64,000 bases of DNA, taken from NCBI GenBank assembly GCA_026874595.1, contig CM049316.1, positions 59,901,676 through 59,965,675 on the forward strand, read 5' to 3'. Numbering within the stretch: position 1 is the first letter of the stretch; every line of letters begins with the position of its first letter. A program made the translations under genes and the position numbers. Positions 49,437-60,185 of the stretch are shown here, in pieces. Under the pieces are notes generated by a model. The model was not told where the DNA came from. It saw nothing but the letters and a program-made list of their open reading frames with translations, and searched no databases. The stretch comes from Sipunculus nudus. Lineage: Eukaryota > Annelida > Sipuncula > Golfingiida > Sipunculidae.

Positions 49437-49925
49437 CAAGAGCACCACACATCTTGTGACCTCTGACCTCATTAAAAGTGTTCATTTTGCTGAGAATGTA
49501 ATTCAGGTGAGAAACTGTATGGGTTAATGTTCATAATGAGTTTCATGAAAATCCATCAGAATATTTGTGAGTCATCAATACGGCGGTACAAAAGTCTGGT
49601 GACCTCTGACCTCATTAAATATGCATGGATGTTGCTGGGAATCGAACTTAGGCGAGATATTATATTTGTTAATATTTTTGTTTTAGTGTTGATTTTAATA
49701 AAATAATCAGTCATATTCGTGAAAAATTATCGCGGCGTCGCCATCAAGTAGCATAGAAAAGTAGCCTCGCGACCTCATTAAATATGCGCGGATTTTGCCT
49801 ATAGTCGAACTTGGGCGAGATAATCCATGGGTTAATAGTTATGATGAGTTTCGTCAAAACCCACTAAAGCCCTGATAATTTATCGCGGCTACATCAAAAG
49901 TTAACGGACGGACGGGCCGTAGATA
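49437..49925 (-). repeat. Dispersed repeat (family 3), reverse orientation
   Basis: Reads 'caagagcaccac', 'gtgacctctgacctcattaaa', 'gatgttgctggg', 'atgagtttc.tgaaaatccatca' and ends 'gttaacggacggacggg'. This is the reverse complement of 12786-13261, with three to four internal units. Confidence 0.75.
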
Positions 49926-50215
49926 TACCATATTAATTACGTCCCGTCATTGACGGGCGTATATTTATATAAATGACCAAACGCCGAGTCCTATGTTATT
50001 TATCCAAGAGCAAATAAGCGGGACTTGGGTGGGCTGGAATGCATCTTTTTTTTAATTCCTGTTTGGATTACACAAAATTACAAGACCACGCCCATACTAC
50101 CACCAAATTAACGACCCCGTGGGACCGCTACATATAGAAAGGGAATTCATAAGACATGTAGTTCAAACGCAGATTTTTTTTATACCTTTGTGAACGGTGG
50201 CACCAGTGGCATGGG

Positions 50216-50286
50216 CATTTGCCTCCACATCCCTCCCCCCACCCCCCCGCACCCCCACCCCATTCCAGTTGCACCCCCCCCCCCCT
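50216..50286. repeat. C-rich low-complexity tract
   Basis: CCCCCACC-type runs; apparent Pro-rich and Gly-rich frames on either strand come from it. A second C14 run is at 50810-50823. Confidence 0.8.
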
Positions 50287-51389
50287 CAGCTCCTGAAGTA
50301 TAGTGGCCACATGTTTTTTTCTGATGTTTTAAGAGAAATATGTGAAAGTAGAATACGCCTAAAGATATATATAATCATTACATAAAGGCTGAGTTGTTCA
50401 TGCTGTAGTTTTGAACAATTACCTTTAATACATAAAGTATTACCTGATTTTACCAACATTTCTCTCTATATAAAGTGTAACAGATACATGCTTATATCTA
50501 TTCCCTGTTTATATACATATTGTATTCATTTTTCTGTTTAAGAAATATGTAAAAAGTGTAAACAGATTGCTAATTATTAGCTTTTAAATAGCGTCTCTTC
50601 CCAAGTTTCACGTTGTCAACTTAGAGGAATAGTCTAAAACATTAAAATCATTTGCAATCTTTTAATTGGATGATGCATTAAAAACCAAAATATACCTATT
50701 CTGAGCCTTAATTTTTTTTCACCCATAGATATGCTAAAACCTCAAGGCGGGCCCCTGGAACCCAGCCGCTAAAGCTATCGCTTTCGTTTGAGTTTGCGCT
50801 TTTTTTTTGCCCCCCCCCCCCCCACATATTCTTTTACCCTCCACCCCCCCCTTTTTTTAAATCCTGGAACGAACCCCAATAACCGCTGATAACCTTGGTC
50901 CTGTTTCCCCATTCGGAATACATTTGTTTTTGGTTATGATGTTTTTTATTTGAATGAAAAATGTAACGAAATAAAGTGTTATATGTCGTTGAGTCTATTT
51001 AAAACTGAGGAATCCACAAAAAGGTTGGTATCCTTGTAAGAATTACAGCTGAAATTTTATCCGAAGCTTCTCTATATAAACAGTTCAGTAACCAAGAAGA
51101 CGTGTTTGCAAACACGACTGGCGGTGCCGTCATTGAAATAAGACTGTACTTGTCTGCCACCTGGTGGCTACACGTACAAGTAAATTGGTAAGGGAAAACT
51201 GTTGGAAATCCCCATCAGGGAGGTAAAAAGGGATAATAAAGTTGGATATCAGCATAATAATATCTTTCGCCATCACAGTTAATTTTGAGGACATCACGGG
51301 AAATCGAGACGCAAGTGATCACATTTTGCAGTCTTTTACAAATTTATAACATTTGAAATCTAATCAATTGATGTGTGCGCGTCTGCCAC

Positions 51390-51416
51390 GGGGGGGGGGG
51401 GGGGGGGGGGGGGGGG
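51390..51416. repeat. Poly-G tract of 27
   Basis: Uninterrupted G27 following GCCAC. Long G runs are rare and prone to length error in assembly. Confidence 0.9.
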
Positions 51417-52429
51417 TGCAATTTATAACCACTTTATAACAGGTCAAATTCTCAAGTAACACCTTAACACCATAAAACGACATATTATATTTAATATGAA
51501 GGTTCATTGCCCAATGAACGGGGTTGAAATTGCAAGATCCCCACAAGGCAAATGCTTCTCAAAAATGTTCTCTGAAATCAGTAAATTAATTGGGACATTG
51601 CAGGTACATAAGGGTGGATATGTCAGCATGTGAAATCTCTTGGATTTGAAAATTACTCATCCTAGGGTAACTCACATTCACTTTAAACCTAAAACGAATC
51701 CCTGACAAAATACATGATTATTGATAAACAGGTATTTGCGATGATGGGGAAGCCTTTCTCTATGTAATAAAGGGGTGTTTCAAGTTGCAAAGAATAACGA
51801 GAAAGCTTGCATTCATTAACTTGTTCATGATATATTCATGGATAATCTTCTTCCTCTTTTTAATCAAAGAGGTTGATTTTTATAACAAAAATATATCTTA
51901 AAGGCACTGCATCCTCAGTAAAATAAATAAACCTTACAATATGCAAGAGAACCTGTGTATTCATTTCAAAATAAATTATCTCTGTGGTAATAAGGAATAG
52001 CAAGGAGAAATTATTTGTATACATTCATTTAAAAATTAAGTGTATGGAAAAAGTGCACAGTCACTCAATACCATGTCTGTTTCAACTGGCCTCTAAGTTT
52101 CTAGAACTGATACCAGACTTAAACAGTTTGAAGGAGAGAAAATTGAATATCTGTGGACCAACTGGAAAATTATTCAAGGGTTGAGCTTGATACAAATATC
52201 AAAGTTCTTCAGTTTAATTATATGACTGAAATCATCGTATAAACACATACCTCTGATTATAGTCCATTTCACTACCTGCTGTCCACCTGGTTTTTGTAGA
52301 TGATTTGCTTATAAGTTTATATTTTTCAATAATTTCCAAGAAAACAGTATATGGAAGTGACAACCTAATATGGCAGTTAATAATTTTACTGTAAATCCCC
52401 CATTTATGTTTCACAACATTTTAGTCTCT

Positions 52430-52680
52430 TTATCATGATCTGGCAGATATTATGTGTCCCTCCACAAGCAGCCATCTTTGTTTTAGCTGGTTATATTTTT
52501 TAGAGTGTTTACATGAGATCATCAAATCAGCAGCTTTCAGTTGAGGTTGTTTTTGCATGTGACCAGTGACCTTGACCGCCATAAGTGGGTCTGATATGTT
52601 GAAAAATGTAGACTGATTTCTCATATTTTCAGAAAATTCTGTTTCTTGAATAAGGCGTAAGTTAGGTATTTAGTTACCTT
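52430..52680 (-). repeat. Dispersed repeat related to 1935-2170
   Basis: Holds TTTTTAGAGTGTTTACAT, AATCAGCAGCT, TGTTTTTGCATGT, GACTGATTTCTCATA and AAGGCGTAAGTTAGG, the mirror of the left-hand copy. Frames inside are not conserved between copies. Confidence 0.55.
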
Positions 52681-53045
52681 GTTGAAAATTAGGTTCTTTA
52701 ATCCTCTGCTCTACACTTTAATTGTTTCCCTTGAAATGTAAATAATAAAAATTTTCATAGCAAAAAACAGGTGGACATGAGGGGATGAAACGGACTATAA
52801 TACTGCCATATTTAGTATAATAATGTCAATACAGTGCTGGAGTATCACATATTAAAGCATCCAATTTAACCAACTGTAGATAAGGTACAAACAATCTCTT
52901 GAACCAAGTACCTGACTATGTCAGTCATTTAGAGGCAAATGTAAATACACAAAGTCATTAACATTGGTGTAAAGACATCATTTTGTACATGGTAGCTATT
53001 GGCATAATTATAAATAAGTTAAGTCTGTACATTTGCATATTTCTG

Positions 53046-53081
53046 AAAGAAAGAGAGAGAGATACAGGGAGAGAGAGAGAG
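53046..53081. repeat. (GA)n microsatellite
   Basis: GA run interrupted by TACAGG. Confidence 0.85.
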
Positions 53082-53320
53082 TTTTGCCTGCCCTGATTCT
53101 AGTATATAGTGTTACGAGTTGTATGATCATAATCAATCATCAACAGCATATCAGCACCAAATGACCGATCATTATTTGCTTTCGTGTAATGTTGGGAATC
53201 AGTAATTTCATGATTTATCACCAGTAAACTTTGTTGACATCTAGTAGGAAATTTCTGACCAGATATAGTCCTATACTGAAATAATTGCCTATGTGTGTAT
53301 ATAGCAAACTTAGGAATAAA

Positions 53321-53326
53321 TTTATT
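53321..53326 (-). other. Candidate polyadenylation signal, RING gene
   Basis: AATAAA on the minus strand, about 200 bp after the stop codon at 53522. Confidence 0.4.
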
Positions 53327-53521
53327 GGTAAACTGAATTTTCTTAAGTTGCTAGCATAATAAATTATATGAAAGCGTACCTTCCTTCATCACAAAGCCCA
53401 GGTTATGTGTAAAACTCTGTAATTGATCATGAAACTGCAAGAATGATCATTGGTTCATTTGCATGAACAAATCGGTCCCATCACTATAATATATGACTAA
53501 ATAATTTAAAAATTAATAATT

Positions 53522-55426
53522 TTATGCTTCTGTTACACTTAACCCATCCAGTGGACAGTTCATTGAAAAATTCTTAAGCCAGTTGTCTATACATTCTGTA
53601 TGAAACTTGTGTCCACAGGGAAGGTATTTCCTACTATCTCCAGGTGTGTAATTACTCATGCAAACCGTACATTCCTCATTTACATGTGCATCTGTTGCCA
53701 TATCTTTCATATAGGCATCTAATGTATTTGTACTGACTGTTTTAGGTTTAACCCTTTCATCAAGCCTCAAGAGCAGGTCATAATCCTGGGGTGTGATGTC
53801 CCGGTTTTGTAGGGTTAATAACAGATTCACAACAGCAGCATCCAAGTCACCATCTGCATTGTAAGCTGTCATGGCATATGCTGGATCTCTTTCATTCTGA
53901 CTTGCTGGAGGATTGTAAGTTCTGCCTGCGGTCACTGGACTTGAGCATGGCACACATTTAGTAAGGTCTTTAGCATCAATCTGCTTAAGTGTTCTCCATG
54001 ATGGCAAATGAGACATTTTTCGCACCATGTTGCTGATGATGTGTGCAAGACGGTGATGTATAAAAAGTTCCTTACCGTGGGGACGGTTGCATACACTCCT
54101 GACATGTTTTGACTTCACTTGCTTGTGAGCTTTCTGTACGCGCCATTTCTTTCTGTTGCGCAATCGCACTCCACCCCTTGCATTGTCTGAAAATTTATCA
54201 CATTTTAACCGAACTGACACAGGGACTTTTTCTTCTAGATTATACAGACACGATACACAGTTCCAACAGGTGCCTTCACATATAGCCATACAGTGTTCTT
54301 CCTCAAAATAATCTATTACAGCCTTTTCTGAAGATTTTGCCGAGATGTGACACAGCACATCGCATGGATTATCTTCCGCAGGGTTTTCACCTGATTTATT
54401 TACATCAGATTGTGCATTTTCTGTGTAATCTGCTGTATCTTTAGACACTTTATTCCTGTTTACATCTACAGTTTCTTGTTCAAATTTACTCAGTTCATTT
54501 TCTATGGCAGCAGGGGAAGTGATATCAACCGGATCTCTCCGAGGCAGCAATGAAAAGTCAAAACACAACAGACTTTTTGGAGCACATTTCCAATTTTTCT
54601 TCTTCCTGGATTCCTTATCACTTTTCTTTGCTTTATTACAGCTAGTTTTATCAATGACCTTTACAGCTCTGCCAGATCTTTCTAGAACTGGCCAGTCATC
54701 TTTTGAAACATCAGCAATTTTCAAGGATGTGACCTCTTGAATGGTATTTTCCCAGACTGTATTTGTTACAGTTTTCTTTTCACCTGATTCACTGCTTATT
54801 TCATTTACAGTGTAATCAACATTATCACTCACTAGTTTTTTTAGTGGTTCCACTTTTTCTTGGACTTCATCACCTTTACCCATATCGTCATCTTGAACCA
54901 GTAAAATCCTTTGAGAACTGGTACCTTGCTCGGTAGAGTTCTCCAATAAAGTGGGCGTGGCTGACTGGCTCAGAATTGAAGATGGAAATACATTGCTGCT
55001 TTTCTCAGCGATACATTTTCTTATCAGCATATCAAAGTCTTTCCCAAAGTCAACCGTGGGAGAGGCCACTGGTGAGCTGTATGAAACGCTAAGATTCAAG
55101 CAAGCTAACATTATTGAAATACCTCTTGTTTCAGACTGAAATTCAATTGAAATTTTGGTCTCAAATTTGGCCAGTTTTGGCGTAAGATCACGAAATTTGT
55201 GCTTGTCCTTCGGTCTGTTGTGGACAAGTCTTTTTAGTTTCAGAGTCTCCAAACGGAGATGCCCGACTCTCAATTTGCCTTCCTTACAGTTCTTTATAAA
55301 CCGGGTCTTGCACAACCCAGCGTGAAGTGACCGCAATACTGTGCAATACTTACTGATCCAAGTAAACAAACCACCACGTGGGTTTCCTCTATTTTTGGAA
55401 AGCATGTCATCATTCTTTTTGCTCAT
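53522..55426 (-). CDS. RING-H2 finger protein, probable E3 ubiquitin ligase, single exon
   Basis: 634 residues without an intron. The C-terminus carries C586-x2-C589-x14-C604-x-H606-x2-H609-x2-C612-x11-C624-x2-D627, a RING-H2 finger whose last zinc ligand is Asp instead of Cys, as known in RBX1. RING-H2 proteins bring ubiquitin-charged E2 enzymes to substrates. Just before it, about 540-570, is LLLTLQNRDITPQDYDLLLR, a helical block I associate with other RING-H2 ligases; this could not be checked. A Cys cluster near 378-400 (CMAICEGTCWNCVSC) may bind a further metal. About 410-475 is strongly basic. Residues 150-370 are polar and probably disordered. No membrane segment or signal peptide. The start ATG (CCAATGAGC) is the first in frame; an AG at 55437 might be an acceptor from a 5' UTR exon. 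Substrate unknown. Confidence 0.85.
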   Translation of the reverse strand: MSKKNDDMLSKNRGNPRGGLFTWISKYCTVLRSLHAGLCKTRFIKNCKEGKLRVGHLRLETLKLKRLVHNRPKDKHKFRDLTPKLAKFETKISIEFQSETRGISIMLACLNLSVSYSSPVASPTVDFGKDFDMLIRKCIAEKSSNVFPSSILSQSATPTLLENSTEQGTSSQRILLVQDDDMGKGDEVQEKVEPLKKLVSDNVDYTVNEISSESGEKKTVTNTVWENTIQEVTSLKIADVSKDDWPVLERSGRAVKVIDKTSCNKAKKSDKESRKKKNWKCAPKSLLCFDFSLLPRRDPVDITSPAAIENELSKFEQETVDVNRNKVSKDTADYTENAQSDVNKSGENPAEDNPCDVLCHISAKSSEKAVIDYFEEEHCMAICEGTCWNCVSCLYNLEEKVPVSVRLKCDKFSDNARGGVRLRNRKKWRVQKAHKQVKSKHVRSVCNRPHGKELFIHHRLAHIISNMVRKMSHLPSWRTLKQIDAKDLTKCVPCSSPVTAGRTYNPPASQNERDPAYAMTAYNADGDLDAAVVNLLLTLQNRDITPQDYDLLLRLDERVKPKTVSTNTLDAYMKDMATDAHVNEECTVCMSNYTPGDSRKYLPCGHKFHTECIDNWLKNFSMNCPLDGLSVTEA

Positions 55427-55439
55427 TGGTTGACCTGAA

Positions 55440-57243
55440 ATCTCGTCAACAAGCCACGCGTGATGTAAACAAAAGACAATTCAGCATGATTTATATGATC
55501 GCCACATTAATGCAGAATACACGATCGGCAGTATAAATCTCCCATTCCTAGGTATAGGAAAAACATCAGCAAGGACGTTAAATGCGATAAATGATTTTAC
55601 ACAAGTGTTTAACGTTTTCATTCACATCAGAGTAGTATTAACGATAGATGGCGCTGGCTATAGCTGATGGTGTAAAGGAGAGCAATGTTAGTTGACTTTT
55701 ATGTTGGCGGGAAGCATGCGCGAGGGGACCGTTTCTTCAACTGTGTTTTACAAGTGACAGATATATGACCCAGGTTGTATACAAACGCCTTTGATACCTG
55801 AACGATTTAAATTCTATAAAATAAATTGTAAATACAATTATTAAACAATATTGGTTATTTAATGTATCTGAGATCAAAAAAATTTTTTGATGAATATAAT
55901 TAATGTAGTCAATAAATCGAGATAAATTTGAGTTGTATATACTTGATTAATTCCTGTGCACAAATCAATGTATACAATTAAAATTATTTACAGTCACAAA
56001 TAAGTTATAGTTTTGAAAATTACATCGAATAATTATAAAGTTTAATATAATCTTATTTTTATAACAGTTTCATTATTCAAAATATAGAACAAGTTTAATA
56101 CATATGTACATATACACCAATACATATAAATATATTAATTATAAATATATAAATATAAATATAAAAGACATGGCATACATAAATATACAGCAAAGGACAA
56201 AACTATGACGTAAACTTTAGCCACGTGTTAGACAAGAAAGTGTAGGCTAGGTGTTAGCTATAGGTGTTAAGATGTCAAAACATTCACTCAGTTTAAAATG
56301 GTTCTCAAAATTTTAATTTTCTTATTTTCTTTTAATTTTCTTGTTATTCTTTTTATATTTAGTTTAAATTGTAATTAATATCTGTATTTGAAATATTCAT
56401 ATGCATGGGTCTGATCGATAGATTATTAGATAAAATTATAGTTTCTAGAGTATTACATATATGTGAAAGGGCATTATTATCAATAGATAGGGTTAAACAT
56501 TTTATTAATATTATTATAACGATATTGAGAAGAAAAAGCTGAGATTTATAAGAGATATTAAAACATCATATGAAATATTGTGGAAACCATGCATTCAAAT
56601 ATATGTATATGCAACTTAAATAATACCAATCAAGTTTAGTATAATATTCTATGCAAAATATACAAATGACGCTAATAAAATCCATCAAAACAACTGAAAA
56701 GAGGAAATTTTGCCTCATTGTTTAGAACAATTACAAAAACAACAACCAGCTCCTTATTCACTTACAGCATTTTGGAATGCCAACTGTGCGCAAGACAAAT
56801 AATGCATGAACTAACTTTACGCTACACCGTAAGATTTCCCGGGACATTAGTTGTCAAAATCGCAAACACCAACTATGGGCACTATGCTGTAGCCTCAAAC
56901 GACTGTTTCATTCCAGCTTGTGAGTATAAGATATATATTACGCAATATCATACTGCTACACAATACATGAGTCGATTATCTCTGTATATCAACAGAGTGC
57001 GGGACGTTCCTGATGTGAGCGCCGGTGAGCGATAATATAAGCATCAAATGCGTTACATGAGCAAATATAGGCAATTTTCACAGTTATATGCAAATACATC
57101 ACCAGAAATCAACAAAACATCAGGAAATATATTTTCTTTGATAACATGGTAACTGTTAAAGCTAGAGATTTTTTTTTTTCAGGGATGAAACTTTTATTAA
57201 TCAAGATTTAATAGTATGCCAGAAATTTGCTACAGTCTGCAGC
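55440..57243. other. Upstream region of the RING gene, then AT-rich intergenic
   Basis: 55440-55760 is comparatively GC-rich and likely includes the promoter. 55800-56700 is very AT-rich (for example TA/ATAAAT runs at 56090-56170). No genes seen. Confidence 0.4.
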
Positions 57244-57252
57244 GCTGAAGAC

Positions 57253-57490
57253 GGTTTAGGGACATATCGGCCGCCGTCGACATCGGCCGCCGGCCTCAAA
57301 TGGACCATATCGGCCGCCGGCGCCCAGCGGGATGCAATATCGGCCGCCAGCTGCAGTTGCCCACAGGCCTGTATTAACTCTGTCAAGTCAACCATATCGG
57401 CCGCGGAAAGAACTAGGCTTCCATATCGGCCGCCGCCTCATTATACGTTTCATTGGATAATCTATAGTCTCTCTCTCTCTCTCTCTCTCA
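57253..57490 (+). repeat. Left terminal inverted repeat with six CGGCCG motifs
   Basis: GC-rich and CpG-rich in an AT-rich region. Contains ATATCGGCCGCC-type motifs at irregular 20-80-bp spacing and ends in (CT)n. Confidence 0.88.
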
Positions 57491-57533
57491 TATTGTATAT
57501 ATAATGTATGTATAAATATATATATATATTTAC

Positions 57534-57576
<43 letters not shown>

Positions 57577-57736
57577 CCTACATAAATACTAAAGCATTAT
57601 AATAAAAATGTAAATAAATTAATAAACCAAATCACCGACTTATCTTCAAAATAAAGCGAATATAATAAATCAAGGCTTAACATGAATATATTTTATATAA
57701 AAATTAATATATTTTGATATAAATTATATAAATTAT

Positions 57737-57740
<4 letters not shown>

Positions 57741-57791
<51 letters not shown>
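57741..57791. repeat. (TA)n microsatellite inside the long-TIR element
   Basis: TA run left of the cargo; a second TA run stands on the right side at 58884-58931. Confidence 0.9.
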
Positions 57792-57794
<3 letters not shown>

Positions 57795-57909
57795 TAAACA
57801 TACTAATTATGCAAGTATTCATCGGGTTATCTTCCAGATAGATAATATTGAATAAAACGCCCTCCAGTGTGACTGCTGTGATGGTTGGTAGCACCTCAAG
57901 TGTAATACA

Positions 57910-58563
57910 GGAGTGTCAGTTGTGGAATATGAAGAGGCGACCAGAGAAGGGTGGCTTGATTGGATGTGCCAGCCTTGCCGACAGATGGCGACATCGCCAG
58001 CCGAGAATTCCGCCGAAGGTGAAGAACAACAACCTGAACCTGTAGACGAGACCCCAGAGGAAGCAACTACTGCAGCCCCCCTAGATCTGCTTCAGTCCGA
58101 ACCTGTAGACGAGACCCCGGATCGAGGAAGCAGCTACTGCTGCCCCCATAGATCTGCTTCAGCCCGAACCTGTAGACGAGACCCCGGAGGAAGCAGTTAA
58201 TGCAGCCCCAGAGGAAACACCGGCACAGGACGCCAGTCTGTACGCGGAAGACCTCAGTTCCTTCCACGAACCCTAAGCACTGGAAGAAAGGGACTTGGCC
58301 GTTTGGTCAAGTTGCTGCACAAGGAGGCACAGGTTGTGAATATGACAGCCGAACTAGTGTCAAGGGAGCAAGTCTCCAGGATATTGTCACACAGAAGCCG
58401 TGCCGTAAACAGTCGACTCTTTGCGTTATGTAGAGAGTATGGGGATGGGGAGCGGAGCGCAACCTCTCTCTTGGCCGCAGGTAGCAGATTGGTTTGCCCA
58501 AAACCAAGTCTGCAACCCGCGGACGTGCCGCAGCAGCAAGAGGACCAGCAAGTGATCGCCTGA
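57910..58563 (+). pseudogene. Decayed coding cargo of the long-TIR element
   Basis: GC-rich block between AT-rich spacers. It opens with a frame at 57913 (MSVVEYEEATREGWLDWMCQ...) that carries a 63-bp, 21-residue repeat beginning EPVDETPEEA. The second repeat unit (~58097-58163) has four extra bases (GATC), which shift the frame; the third unit continues in another frame to a stop near 58275. A separate frame from about 58276 to 58563 (LVKLLHKEAQVVNMTAELVS...) ends with QQQEDQQVIA and TGA. I recognise no family. It could be a captured host gene fragment or a remnant of the element's own protein. Confidence 0.5.
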
Positions 58564-58881
58564 GCTATTGTTTTTCTGTTTTTTTTTAAAATCTTGTGAG
58601 ATACATGTATAAATATTCGCTGTGATATCTTTTTTTTTTCGAATGTACTTTTATATTAGTTTTATGTAGAGGTGATGATGATGCGTATTAGTAAGTTGGT
58701 TTTAGTTAGCTATATTTATATATATACATAGCTTTCCTTGGATTTAAATGAGATTAATTTTTTCCATGTATATTGTTACATTTTTTTGTAAATATTCTTT
58801 GTAAATATTAGTATAAAGATTTTCTTTTGTTCACACGTTTTAGTAAGATTTTATTGGGTTGGATTTTAGCGTAGAAGTATT

Positions 58882-58883
<2 letters not shown>

Positions 58884-58931
<48 letters not shown>
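58884..58931. repeat. (TA)n microsatellite inside the long-TIR element, right
   Basis: TA run of about 24 units between the cargo and the right arm. Confidence 0.9.
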
Positions 58932-58934
<3 letters not shown>

Positions 58935-59183
58935 TATTGAGATGTTGCTGTGATGCTTTTATCATGCAGTAGTTTTGGTCAGTGTTTGTAATGGTTATTG
59001 TCATTTCTGTTAATAAATGTGTATTTACTGTAATTTGTCGTTTTTCCGATTTGGAGTTTGTGCGTGTTTGAGGTGGAGTTGAAAACGTTTGCAAAATGCT
59101 CGTGGTCACACTGAATAAAAAAAGCTTCAATTCATATAAAATTTTGAATGAAAATTGATATGTACATATATATACATATATAT

Positions 59184-59420
59184 ACAGAGAGAGAGAGAGA
59201 GACTATAGATTATCCAACGAAACGTATAATGAGGAAGCGGCGGCCGATATGGTAGCCTAGTTCTTTCCGCGGCCGATATGGTTGACTTGACAGAGTTAAT
59301 ACAGGCCTGTGGGCAACTGCAGCTGGCGGCCGATATTGCGTCCCGCTGGGCGCCGGCGGCCGATATGGTTCATTTGAGGCCGGCGGCCGATGTCGACGGC
59401 GGCCGATATGTCCCTATACC
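59184..59420 (-). repeat. Right terminal inverted repeat with six CGGCCG motifs
   Basis: Inverted copy of the left arm, starting with (GA)n. An open frame (MVDLTELIQACGQLQLAAD...) is found in both arms because they are copies; it runs through the right element boundary into flanking DNA. Confidence 0.88.
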
Positions 59421-60104
59421 GCTGAAGACAGTGACGTATAGTGAACAAGTGTCGAGCGCTACAGCCTCTGGCGGAGAGAGTTTAAACAATGCAGGTTTGC
59501 ACATATCCATGCAAACCCTCAGACATGTATATGCCTTGTGTAGCGTGAGAAAAAACAAACAACCCCCACATATTATCATTGAGGTACGACTTTACAATCA
59601 GTACCTACCGGTCAGGGCTTCGCCCGAGTGTAGAAATGAGTAAAGAAGTAATAGTTATACAACCAAATAGCCCTATATTGCCTATTATAGGTTTATAAAT
59701 ACATATTAGGATTCATTTTACAAATATATTTCCTCTGGAGTACATATTAAATACCGCTAGTAGCATGTTGTTGAAATCCAAATCCAGACGGCAGCCATGA
59801 TTTTTAAAACAGATAATTACGGTATGGTAAACAATCTCCGTTCAGACTACCGTAAAGTATACCGGTCTGACCATGGGGGAGGAGAGGGGGTTTGGTGGGT
59901 CTTCCCCCACATTAAAGGCTCATAATAATGTTTCTTTTTTTGTTGTAGGAATTCTAAGGGGGGTATGGGGGGTTTTCCCCCATCTTTTAAGTAGTTAATA
60001 TTATGTCTCAATAAATATTTTCATGATATTTACAACTGCCGTTAGGTGGCGCTATTTATTACTCAACACCCAGATTTAAAAGCCCTCTTTTTCCTGTGAC
60101 CTTC

Positions 60105-60185
60105 ACATCGTCTTGCATGGTGTATGGCATTAGTGTTCGAGTACTGAGCCGTGCTGCACAGGATCGATTCCAGGGAGGACCAACT
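60105..60185 (+). mobile_element. Possible tRNA-derived SINE head
   Basis: GCATGGTGTATGGCATTAGT, then GGATCGATTCCAGGGAGG with a good box B (GGATCGATTCC). Box A is weak and no cloverleaf is complete, so a tRNA-related remnant is more likely than a gene. Confidence 0.4.

Larger units (their letters stand above)
57253..59420. mobile_element. Long-TIR DNA element with 9-bp target duplication and coding cargo (Pack-MULE or foldback-like)
   Basis: 2168 bp. Outer ends are GGTTTAGGGACATATCGG (left) and CCGATATGTCCCTATACC (right), inverted with one mismatch. The inverted arms run about 237 bp (57253-57490 and 59184-59420), with few differences until a CT/GA microsatellite at their inner edges. GCTGAAGAC occurs at 57244-57252 and 59421-59429, an exact 9-bp target duplication. 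Each arm holds six copies of a (A)TATCGGCCGCC motif, plausibly transposase-binding sites. The 1.7-kb middle has AT-rich spacers and a GC-rich coding-like block. Target length and long arms fit Mutator-like elements; no transposase is present. Confidence 0.88.
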
